This document shows, in pieces, positions 1 through 7,169 of a DNA stretch of 46,401 nt. This DNA comes from an uncultured Roseiflexaceae bacterium. Lineage in GTDB: Bacteria; Chloroflexota; Chloroflexia; Chloroflexales; Roseiflexaceae. Made by a program: the position numbers and the translations under genes. The notes beneath the pieces were generated by a model that ran no database searches, was not told the origin of the DNA, and saw only the letters and a program-made list of their open reading frames with translations. The DNA is taken from NCBI GenBank assembly GCA_937988885.1, contig CALKHR010000183.1, positions 1-46,401 of the forward strand, in the 5' to 3' direction. Position 1 is the first letter of the stretch, and each line of letters begins with the position of its first letter.

Positions 1-63
1 GGAACTGGTTCCGGAGGTTGTGGAACTGGTTCCGGAGGTTGTGGAACTGGTTCCGAAGGTTGT
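1..63. repeat. 21-bp tandem repeat, three units, at window edge
   Basis: Three consecutive 21-bp units are present (1-21, 22-42, 43-63). The first two are identical and the third differs by one base (G to A at position 55). Because 21 is a multiple of three the array is probably coding, but the strand is not settled. On the plus strand the frame from position 1 reads GTGSGGC units and ends at TGA 91-93. On the minus strand one frame reads QPPEPVP units. The array may continue left of the window. Confidence 0.95.
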
Positions 64-140
64 AGAAGTGGATGCTGTTTAGATAACTTTTGATATTGCA
101 ATGAAGAAAGGAGGTACGCCTCAGCAATTCTTAAGCACAT
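1..140 (-). CDS. possible N-terminal fragment of a Pro-rich repeat protein (runs off left edge)
   Basis: A minus-strand frame opens at an ATG (138-140) and stays open to the window edge, 46 codons. It starts MCLRIAEAYLL and then enters the 21-bp array, which it reads as QPSEPVP then QPPEPVP units. Pro/Glu/Val repeats of this kind are common linker or wall-spanning segments. It would be transcribed divergently from the gene at 219. No clear Shine-Dalgarno precedes the ATG. A competing plus-strand reading gives a Gly/Cys-rich C-terminus ending at 93, so this call is tentative. Confidence 0.3.
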   Translation of the reverse strand, partial: MCLRIAEAYLLSSLQYQKLSKQHPLLQPSEPVPQPPEPVPQPPEPV

Positions 141-218
141 GAACTATGCTCGTAGCTGTCGATACTATCAAACCAGTATCACTGTTTATCAATGCATCGA
201 TAGTAAGAGAGAAAGGCT

Positions 219-1055
219 ATGTCAAAGACGATATCCAAACTCATGAAGGATAGCCAGGTCGCATTAAGTAATGCATTGGCATGCCCCGAGTTGATTGATG
301 TGCTTGCGACTTATGGCTATACTCCGGCCCGCCTCCAAGAAGGTGTCGATCTGCGAGACGCAGCTCAACTAGCAATCTCGCGCAAACTCGATGCCTTCAG
401 CCACAAAACGGCAGTACGCGATTCCTACTTCGAAACCATGGATCAAGTTCATCACACCTACGTTGCCCATCGCAAGATTGCACGGGTGGCGCTTCGCGAC
501 CGTCGTGCTGAGTTGCAGGCACTAACGCTAGATCAGCGGTGTAATAAAACTTCTCAAGATAAATGGTACGCCCAGGCCGAACGCTTTTATAGCGCTGCGC
601 TCTCCTCTCCAACTGTGTTGACTGCTTTGCAAACCTACGGCCTCACCAGCACCCAACTCGAAGCGGGTCTTGCGTCTATTCGCGACCTCGCCAACGAGGA
701 TGCTAAACGGAAACATGCCTACAGTGTAGCTCAGGATGCCTGTCGTCAATGCGATGCGGCGTTGCTGGAACTGAAGAACTGGATGAAAGACTTTAGCGAG
801 ATTGCGCGGATCGCCCTGCGCGATATGCCTCACCTACTGGGGCAACTAGAGCTTAAGCCAACTCGTCATAAGCGCGCAGCTACCACCGAGCAACCGAGCG
901 ACCCAGCGGAGCCAACACCTGTGATGTTATCGGCGCACACCAGCGATGCCGAGGCGCTCCCCGTGATACGAGAGCAGCAACCCTCGTACTCCGAATTGCC
1001 TGTCGTAGGAGCGACGACCGATCTCATGGATAATGGTGTGCCGATGGCCGGCTGA
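219..1055 (+). CDS. hypothetical protein with two tandem ~87-residue repeats
   Basis: A 278-residue soluble protein of unknown function. The ATG follows an AGAGAGAAAGG purine stretch. Residues about 15-101 and 122-208 are clearly related to each other. Each has a segment of the type L..YG.T...L..G....R.LA followed by a helix ending in ARIALRD or ARVALRD, so the gene arose by internal duplication. The last 70 residues are Pro/Ser/Thr/Glu-rich and look disordered. There is no signal peptide or membrane segment. The predicted mostly helical repeats suggest a structural or protein-binding role, but I do not recognise the family. The gene is isolated, with a strong terminator 38 nt downstream. Confidence 0.8.
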   Translation: MSKTISKLMKDSQVALSNALACPELIDVLATYGYTPARLQEGVDLRDAAQLAISRKLDAFSHKTAVRDSYFETMDQVHHTYVAHRKIARVALRDRRAELQALTLDQRCNKTSQDKWYAQAERFYSAALSSPTVLTALQTYGLTSTQLEAGLASIRDLANEDAKRKHAYSVAQDACRQCDAALLELKNWMKDFSEIARIALRDMPHLLGQLELKPTRHKRAATTEQPSDPAEPTPVMLSAHTSDAEALPVIREQQPSYSELPVVGATTDLMDNGVPMAG

Positions 1056-1092
1056 TCGCCCGCCATCCCTTCTTTCAATCATCCCCCGAATC

Positions 1093-1130
1093 AACGCCGC
1101 CGCAGTACCTCACAGTACTGCGGCGGCGTT
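1093..1130. terminator. bidirectional intrinsic terminator
   Basis: A perfect 16-bp stem (1093-1108 with 1115-1130) closes a 6-nt loop. It lies between the convergent genes ending at 1055 (plus) and 1164 (minus). The T-run is short on the plus side (TTTGTGT), but the stem is very GC-rich. Confidence 0.85.
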
Positions 1131-1163
1131 TGTGTATCGTGGCGCTGTCTAGCAGGCTGCGAG

Positions 1164-3704
1164 TTAGCGTTGTCGCACCGTCAGCGTGCCCACGCTCAGT
1201 GCCTGCGAGCCATCGGCGAGGGGCAATATCGTGCCGCTCTGCGGATCGTACAAGCTCAGATCGAGCGTATAGACGTCGGGTGGCAGTGTGGCATCGGCCA
1301 CCAAGAAGAAGCGTGTGTTGGATGTCTCGCGCTCGTGCCAGGTTTGGCTTGGCGCGCTATCACACAGCGGGTTCACCAGGCCCACCTGCTGCCCTTGACT
1401 ATTGGTGATCGCCAATTGTGCTCGGTAGGGCAGCGCCAGCGGCTCGCTCGCCTGCCAATAGAACGTCAACGTGCTCTCCTGATATGTTACGAGCGGCAAT
1501 TCGCGGATCTGCATTCGTTGCAGTTGAACGCCCTGTTGCCAAGCGACGTTCTCACGCGCAATCGGTGCAAGATCAAGCACCACCCCTTGCAAGCGCGGAT
1601 CGGCGAGGCGCTGTGCATCGAACGCCTGCTCATACTGGGCGGCGTCGAACTCGTAGGGTTGTGCGACGGGCTGATCGCTGTAGATCGTGATGGTCGGTTG
1701 ACCCTCGACCAAGATAGTGCCGAATGGGAAGTATGATTGCTCGATCACATCGTTGGGCACTTTGTCGTAGTCGAGCGGCGAGCGGGCAATGAAATAGTAG
1801 TTCGGTCGCCACTCATCGCAGCGCGACTCTTTGCGCGAATACCAGTGGGTGATCAAATAATCTTCGTTGCTATCGAACGAGCCTTGGAGGATGCCTTGCT
1901 CGTACAACTGGCCGATCACTTTCCATCCGGCATGGTGGGGGAAGCCAAAATACCCATCGGGACTGGGCAGGGCATCGCCGTAACTTGCGCGGTAGATCTC
2001 GGGGCGCGCAGCGGGAAAGACATGCCGATATTCGGGCGATTGACGCACAAACACGATATAGGCGTAGGGTGTGGCCAGCAGCGCCAACGCCGCTCCTGCC
2101 AATGCCAAGGGCACCAACAGCACCCGCAGCCGTGCCTGTAGTGCCACCGCCAATTGGGCGACACCCATGCCGATCAGGAGCGCAGCTGCGGCATCCATTG
2201 TGTAGAAGTGCGTCATGGGGTTGTCGATCACAAACGACTCAGCCACGAACGCTGCGCTGAACCACAAAAGCAGTGTTCGTAGAAAGGCCGGGGTGTGCGG
2301 GGCCACGATCAGCGCGAGCAAAGGCAGACCGAACGTGACTATCGCCCAATTACCTTGCTCAAGCGCGAACCGTTTCGGTGCTGTGACCATCACCACACAG
2401 CCCACCAAGAGCACCAAGGCCAGCGCACCACCGATCAGCCGTGGCTTGATATAGCGAGTGCACCAGACCATCACAGCGGCAGCGAGCGTGCTGCCGAGCC
2501 AATTGATCTGGAAGGTTGTGTTGTAGAAGGTGGCGAGCCGATAGTAGTTTGGCAGGTTGTTGACGGTGCGCAAACCCGAGCGGCCTGTGCGCTTCTGCAA
2601 ATACTCGAGCGTGTGTGCCCACTGCTCGTTGAGCATAAACGGCACATAGAAGCAGGCTAACAGGAATGCGCCGAGCAGCACTGGTGGAGCGAGTTCGGTG
2701 AGCCACTGCCTGCCGCGCCAACCATGTCGCCAGCCACCCGCCAGTACCAGCCAGGCAAGCGCAGGGAAGATGAAGATCGCATCGTAGTGACTCAGGAGTG
2801 CGATGGCCGCCAGCACCGCCGAGCCAAGCAGATACCGACGCGGCTGAGTGACACCCTCGTAGAAGCGCCACGCGCACCACAGCGCACCCAACCATACGCA
2901 GACCAGCACACTCTGATACTGGATAATGCGCCCGAAGGCGATCAAAAACCCATCAACAGCGATGATCGCAGCAGCGATCAGCCCTGCGAGATTGGCTCCG
3001 TGCGCCCCCACAACACGTTGCAGTCCCGCACGCGCTATGAGGAAAGCTCCCAGCGGCGTACCAACGCTCGCCAGCGCGAACGGCAAGCGCGCCACAAACT
3101 CGTTGGTATTGCCGAGCAGGGCCAATGGCCCCATCGGCAGTAGTACCTCGACCGGCCCTTTAGAGTGCCAGAGCAGAATCGTATCGCGCCCGTTGACCGC
3201 ATCAACCCCAAGCAGCAGCGAACGGGCCTCATCGCCCTGCACCTCGGCGCCGCCGAGGAATAGCAGACGCATCATCGCCGCCACCAACATAATCAGTGCA
3301 AGCGCTACGCCGATCGGCAGTGGTGGCAGGCTAGCCCGTGGTGATGGCGGCTGCCGAATGAGCAGCCAAGCTAGCCAAAGGCTTATCGCATCGCAGGGCA
3401 GCAGCACCAGCCACCAGGAGAGTGGACCAGGGAGGGCGTGAAGCGCCAGCAACAACAGGATCTGGTGCGCTAAGCCACCGCACAGCGCTAGAAACACGCG
3501 GGTCAGAGGATCGCCTTCGGCCTGAAAGAGCAACAATGCCAGGAGGATGCCCGGTAGGCAGAGCAACACCTGTGTTGTGATACCCGCTAACAGCAGTGGC
3601 GTGGCGATGAACAAGGGGATGTGACACAGCAGAACAACGGCGCCCAGCAGCCAAGGGCCGAGCGCGCCGAGCCGTGTACGTGCGGCGGGATTCAAGAGCG
3701 ACAC
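1164..3704 (-). CDS. GT-C membrane glycosyltransferase (GT39/Agl23-like)
   Basis: An 846-residue polytopic membrane protein. Many hydrophobic segments fill roughly residues 15-550, followed by a large extracytoplasmic C-terminal domain (about 560-846). The first large outer loop carries the acidic pair of GT-C enzymes in VQGDEARSLL (D158, E159). Proteins of this type transfer sugar from a polyprenyl-phosphate donor to protein or lipid outside the membrane. The loop HSKGPVEVLLPMG resembles the dolichyl-phosphate-mannose mannosyltransferase group. The start is GTG, with AGGAAGG about 10 nt upstream overlapping the cobO stop codon. That 15-nt gap implies co-transcription with cobO. Donor and acceptor cannot be told from sequence. 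Confidence 0.8.
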   Translation of the reverse strand: MSLLNPAARTRLGALGPWLLGAVVLLCHIPLFIATPLLLAGITTQVLLCLPGILLALLLFQAEGDPLTRVFLALCGGLAHQILLLLALHALPGPLSWWLVLLPCDAISLWLAWLLIRQPPSPRASLPPLPIGVALALIMLVAAMMRLLFLGGAEVQGDEARSLLLGVDAVNGRDTILLWHSKGPVEVLLPMGPLALLGNTNEFVARLPFALASVGTPLGAFLIARAGLQRVVGAHGANLAGLIAAAIIAVDGFLIAFGRIIQYQSVLVCVWLGALWCAWRFYEGVTQPRRYLLGSAVLAAIALLSHYDAIFIFPALAWLVLAGGWRHGWRGRQWLTELAPPVLLGAFLLACFYVPFMLNEQWAHTLEYLQKRTGRSGLRTVNNLPNYYRLATFYNTTFQINWLGSTLAAAVMVWCTRYIKPRLIGGALALVLLVGCVVMVTAPKRFALEQGNWAIVTFGLPLLALIVAPHTPAFLRTLLLWFSAAFVAESFVIDNPMTHFYTMDAAAALLIGMGVAQLAVALQARLRVLLVPLALAGAALALLATPYAYIVFVRQSPEYRHVFPAARPEIYRASYGDALPSPDGYFGFPHHAGWKVIGQLYEQGILQGSFDSNEDYLITHWYSRKESRCDEWRPNYYFIARSPLDYDKVPNDVIEQSYFPFGTILVEGQPTITIYSDQPVAQPYEFDAAQYEQAFDAQRLADPRLQGVVLDLAPIARENVAWQQGVQLQRMQIRELPLVTYQESTLTFYWQASEPLALPYRAQLAITNSQGQQVGLVNPLCDSAPSQTWHERETSNTRFFLVADATLPPDVYTLDLSLYDPQSGTILPLADGSQALSVGTLTVRQR

Positions 3705-3719
3705 GGAACTCTGGCCTTC

Positions 3720-4328
3720 CTAAAATTCAATTCCAACCTGCGCTTGGATACCCTGCTCTTTGTAAGGATGCTTGATCTCACGCATTTCGGTGACGAGATC
3801 AGCGAAGTCGATCAGCGCCTCGGGCGCGTCGCGGCCTGTGATGATAATGTGCATCTTCGGTGGCTTATTGGCCTTCAGCCACTCAATGGCCTCGTTCGTA
3901 TCGACCCAGCCGTAGCGCAACACATAGGTGAACTCATCGAGGATGATGAGATCGTACTCGCCGCTGCTAATACGTTCCTGGGCGATCTTCCAGCCGTGGC
4001 GCGCTAGCTCGATGGTGTGATCCATATCCTTGCTCGTCCAGGTGAAGCCATCGCCAGTGGCGAACCAATCGATGCCCATTTTTTTTGCGGCCCGCTGCTC
4101 GCCGAACATCGCATCGCCCATTTTGATGAACTGCACCACGCAGACGCGCTTATCGCGGCCCCAAGCACGGGTCATAATACCGAATGCGGCTGTTGATTTG
4201 CCTTTGCCATCACCAGTGTTGATGATCACCAACCCTTTGCGCTTGCGAGCTTTGCGTATATTGGCTTCGATCGCCTCGCGATCGGTTGGTGGTGCGACGT
4301 GATCATTCTTGTGGGTCTCATCACTCAT
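3720..4328 (-). CDS. cobO: cob(I)yrinic acid a,c-diamide adenosyltransferase
   Basis: A 202-residue CobO/BtuR/CobA-type ATP:corrinoid adenosyltransferase. It attaches the 5'-deoxyadenosyl group to reduced corrinoid in the late steps or salvage of adenosylcobalamin. The P-loop GDGKGKST (residues 39-46) is the family's hallmark; RAWGRDKRVCVVQFIK, YDLIILDEF and HIIITGRDAP are also diagnostic. Length is normal. I chose the ATG at 4328 because GGAGAGG lies 8-10 nt upstream and the product then begins MSDETHK; a longer frame to 4442 lacks any family similarity. No other corrin genes are nearby, so this copy may serve salvage. It is the first gene of a two-gene operon with the glycosyltransferase. 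Confidence 0.95.
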   Translation of the reverse strand: MSDETHKNDHVAPPTDREAIEANIRKARKRKGLVIINTGDGKGKSTAAFGIMTRAWGRDKRVCVVQFIKMGDAMFGEQRAAKKMGIDWFATGDGFTWTSKDMDHTIELARHGWKIAQERISSGEYDLIILDEFTYVLRYGWVDTNEAIEWLKANKPPKMHIIITGRDAPEALIDFADLVTEMREIKHPYKEQGIQAQVGIEF

Positions 4329-4405
4329 TGTGGCATCCTCTCCTGTGCGATTGAGTGGATATATGCATCCTATGCTGATCACTTGGCATCTACAGAGAAG
4401 TGCTA

Positions 4406-4433
4406 ATTGTAGCATAGGGAGTTGAAAACGCAA
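4406..4433 (-). promoter_or_regulatory. candidate sigma-70 promoter for cobO
   Basis: On the minus strand TTGCGT (4428-4433), a 16-nt spacer and TACAAT (4406-4411) are present. TGC directly before TACAAT gives an extended -10. Predicted transcription start is near 4399, leaving about a 70-nt leader. No B12-riboswitch box was evident in that leader. Confidence 0.45.
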
Positions 4434-4646
4434 CCAAATCATACCAAATCAAGGCGATTGCGCGACATTATAAGCAATGGAAGATACCTTGCTGCCGCAG
4501 GAGAGAACGGCATTCCAATGAACACTGACCAACTGAGTCTGGGAGCCGCCTTTTGGGTGCGAACATCCCTCCTGAGACTGACGAAGAACGATCATAGATC
4601 GACTACACTACCTTCAAAACAGTGTCTAAGCACAAGGAGGCTTCTC
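4434..4646. other. divergent intergenic region upstream of the leader uORF
   Basis: This stretch separates the cobO promoter from the uORF at 4647. I see no credible coding frame. The promoter for the plus-strand leader should lie here; weak -10-like sequences occur (TATAAG near 4470, TACACT near 4603) but none has a convincing -35, so none is called. Confidence 0.4.
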
Positions 4647-4706
4647 ATGGCAGGCTGCACAAACAATTTTGGGACGCTCACGAGTGCGGGTGAGCGCGCC
4701 TTGTAA
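4647..4706 (+). CDS. 19-aa leader peptide upstream of the Tet(M)-like gene
   Basis: A short frame encodes MAGCTNNFGTLTSAGERAL and ends at TAA 4704-4706. An AAGGAGG Shine-Dalgarno (4634-4640) sits 6 nt before the ATG and is among the strongest in the window. The frame has no similarity I recognise. Its position, about 255 nt before a ribosome-protection GTPase and followed by hairpins including one with a T6 tail, matches leader peptides of attenuation-controlled antibiotic resistance genes such as tet(M). The inferred role is ribosome sensing: drug-stalled or slowed translation would alter downstream RNA folding. Confidence 0.6.
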   Translation: MAGCTNNFGTLTSAGERAL

Positions 4707-4707
4707 G

Positions 4708-4845
4708 ACACTTGCTCTTCTCAACCGATATTTTGAAGTGTGGTTGATGGCGTTTGTTGGCTTGCCAATGTCTTTACGTTGGTGTGGCGCTGCGCATCCA
4801 TACACTTCGCCCTCCGAGGCCACGAGTGTCTTACACTTCGTGGCC
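4708..4845 (+). promoter_or_regulatory. leader RNA with alternative hairpins before the Tet(M)-like gene
   Basis: Just after the uORF, ACACTT (4708-4713) can pair with AAGTGT (4736-4741). CAACC (about 4723-4727) can instead pair with GGTTG (4742-4746). Further ACACTT copies at 4802 and 4833 could compete for the AAGTGT strand. A longer hairpin pairs 4818-4829 with 4833-4845 (GGCCACGA...TCGTGGCC, one bulge). Such mutually exclusive pairings are expected in an attenuator. The folding is by eye only. Confidence 0.45.
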
Positions 4846-4890
4846 GTTTAATACGCAACAGAGAAACTTAAGAGGTTGCGTGATTGCGGT

Positions 4891-4914
4891 CGCAGGTATG
4901 CCTGCGGCTTTTTT
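4891..4914 (+). terminator. intrinsic terminator (attenuator) 47 nt before the Tet(M)-like start
   Basis: CGCAGG-TATG-CCTGCG (4891-4906) forms a 6-bp GC-rich stem with a 4-nt loop. It is followed by GC and six T residues (4909-4914). It lies inside the leader, after the uORF and before the ATG at 4961, so transcription must read through it to express the gene. Confidence 0.7.
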
Positions 4915-4960
4915 GTATGCATGCCTGCGATGTGGCGATTTCGCACACACAAAGGGATGT

Positions 4961-6925
4961 ATGCAGACAATTAATCTTGGCATTTTGGCTCATGTCGATG
5001 CTGGCAAGACCAGCCTGACAGAGCGTCTCTTGTTTGAGACTGGCGCGATTCGGCAATTGGGCAGCGTGGATACGGGCACTACCCAAACCGATACACTCGC
5101 GCTGGAGCGTCAGCGCGGTATCACCATTAAATCTGCGGTGGCCGCCCTGCGCATCGACGACCTGATGGTGCATCTGCTCGATACTCCCGGCCACCCCGAC
5201 TTTATCGCCGAGGTTGAGCGGGTGCTGGATGTGTTGGATGGCGTCATTTTGGTGATCTCGGCGGTCGAAGGGGTGCAAGCGCAGACACGGGTGTTGATGC
5301 GGGCTTTGCAGCGCTTGCGTGTGCCCACCCTGTTGTTCATTAATAAGATCGATCGGCGCAACGCCGATGTCGCCCGTGTCTGCGAACAGATCGCCCGCAC
5401 CTTAACGCCAGCGATCATCCCGTTGCAGACGGTTGAGGCACAGGGAACGCCACAAGCCATCGTGCGAAACCGAGCGTTCGACTCGCCGCCCTTCCAAGCA
5501 GAACTTCTCGATCTCTTGACGCGCCACAACGATCTGATGTTGGAGCGCTACGTGCAACAGGCCACCATCGATGCGGCGTATCTGCAAGCCGAACTGGTGC
5601 GACAATGCCATCAGCAGCAGGTCTTCCCAGTGCTCTATGGCTCCGCCATCACAGGTGCGGGTATCGATGAACTGCTGGCGGCTGTGAAGCTGTTGTTGCC
5701 GCAAACCGTCAACGATCCGCAAGCCCCCGTCGCTGGGCGAATCTTCAAGATCGATTGGGATGCGGCGGGCCAGAAGGTGGCGTATGTGCGCGTCTTGGGT
5801 GGTGTTATCCATCGGCGGCAGTTGTTGCCCGTTGGTGGGCGTGCGCCGGAACGGGTGGTCGCACTCGAAGTGATTCGCGAAGGTGGTTGGCAACCTTGTC
5901 GGCATCTGGAGGCGGGGCAGATCGGCAAGATTTGGGGCTTGTATCACGCGCAGATCGGCGACACAATCGGCTCGACGAGCGGTTTGAGGCAGCGCCAATT
6001 CGCACTCCCCTCGCTAGAGGCGATTATTACGCCGCAGAACCCTGAGGAACGGAATGCGCTGCATCGAGCGCTGGTGCGCCTCGCCGAATCCGATCCGCTG
6101 ATCAATGTGCGGCTCGATCCATTGCAGCAAGAGTTGTATATCTCGCTGTACGGTGAGGTGCAGAAGGAGGTGATTCGTGACACATTGGCGTATGAGTTTG
6201 GCATCGCGGTAACGTTTAGCGAGATGTCGGTGATCTGTGTCGAGCGTCCGATTGGGAGTGGTGCGGCGGTCGAGTGGTTGGGCAAGGACGGTAACCCATT
6301 CCTTGCGACGTTTGGGGTGCGTGTGGAAGCTGCGCCGCCCAACGCTGGCCTGCAGGTCGTGTTTGATTTAGAGCGTGAGGGTATACCTCTCTACGTTTAT
6401 AAATCGGTGGAGGGCTTTCAGGAAGCCTTGACGCAGATCATTCACGAGGTATTTCAGCAGGGCTTATCGGGGTGGCATGTGACAGATTGCTGTGTAACGG
6501 TGACTCATGCGGGGTATAGCGCGCCTGCCACGACGGCCCGCGATTTTCGGCTCCTTGCGCCGCTCGTATTGATGGAAGCGCTAGCCCAAGCGGAGACGCA
6601 GGTGTGCGAACCATGGTATTGCTACGAGATCGACGCGCCCGCCGATAGTTTATCGACTCTGCTTGGTATTCTCGCGCGGGTGGAGTCCTTCCCCAACGAG
6701 CAGCGGATCGATGGCGAGCGCTGTTGGTTGAGCGGCTCTATTCCAGCGGTACTGGTGCATCAGGTGCAGTTGCAGATCGCGAATGCGACGCATGGTGAAG
6801 GGGTGTGGGAATATCGTTTCCAGCAGTATCGGCCCGTGCGTGGCGAAGCGCCGACCCGCGCCCGCAGCGATGCGAACCCCTTGAATCGTCGTGAGTATTT
6901 ATCGCACTTGTCGCGGCGCTTTTAG
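4961..6925 (+). CDS. Tet(M)/Otr(A)-like ribosome-protection GTPase (EF-G paralogue)
   Basis: A 654-residue translational GTPase of ribosome-protection size (EF-G itself is about 700). GTPase motifs: HVDAGKTS (11-18), RGITIKSA (52-59), DTPGH (74-78), NKID (128-131). EF-G domains II-V follow. The domain-IV tip loop reads GYSAPATTARDF (from residue 518). It aligns with the Tet(M) loop containing YSPVSTPADF and keeps the key proline, whereas EF-G differs there. Such proteins bind the ribosomal A site and dislodge tetracycline, then hydrolyse GTP. The ATG at 4961 is chosen because AAAGGG precedes it and homology starts MQTINLGILAHVDAGKT; upstream in-frame codons cover the attenuator. Substrate drug is not established, and a housekeeping role cannot be excluded. 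Confidence 0.85.
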   Translation: MQTINLGILAHVDAGKTSLTERLLFETGAIRQLGSVDTGTTQTDTLALERQRGITIKSAVAALRIDDLMVHLLDTPGHPDFIAEVERVLDVLDGVILVISAVEGVQAQTRVLMRALQRLRVPTLLFINKIDRRNADVARVCEQIARTLTPAIIPLQTVEAQGTPQAIVRNRAFDSPPFQAELLDLLTRHNDLMLERYVQQATIDAAYLQAELVRQCHQQQVFPVLYGSAITGAGIDELLAAVKLLLPQTVNDPQAPVAGRIFKIDWDAAGQKVAYVRVLGGVIHRRQLLPVGGRAPERVVALEVIREGGWQPCRHLEAGQIGKIWGLYHAQIGDTIGSTSGLRQRQFALPSLEAIITPQNPEERNALHRALVRLAESDPLINVRLDPLQQELYISLYGEVQKEVIRDTLAYEFGIAVTFSEMSVICVERPIGSGAAVEWLGKDGNPFLATFGVRVEAAPPNAGLQVVFDLEREGIPLYVYKSVEGFQEALTQIIHEVFQQGLSGWHVTDCCVTVTHAGYSAPATTARDFRLLAPLVLMEALAQAETQVCEPWYCYEIDAPADSLSTLLGILARVESFPNEQRIDGERCWLSGSIPAVLVHQVQLQIANATHGEGVWEYRFQQYRPVRGEAPTRARSDANPLNRREYLSHLSRRF

Positions 6926-7169
6926 AGGCCTTATAGTGCTGCCGAGATATGGTGGCGTGTGTTATGATAACCCTGTATCCTTCGTAGTTGTTTGTACGTC
7001 TGCTTATTGAAGGCCACACAGCCCTATCTATCACCAACGCTTAGGTTATACAATATAAACCCTTAGTTAGCGATCTACATCCTTCTGAAGTGGCCTGATA
7101 TCTTACACTTAGTATTGGAACTCTGTGCGATAATGTGTGCATCTCGGAGAGCTTGAAGGAGCGCCTCTA

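Noticed and set aside
108..140. AAGGAGGT followed by ATG at 139 on the plus strand
   Set aside because: The spacing of over 20 nt is too long and the frame is short; the SD-like match is probably chance.
4961..6925. Calling this gene EF-G (fusA)
   Set aside because: At 654 residues it is too short, and its domain-IV tip loop matches ribosome-protection proteins rather than EF-G.
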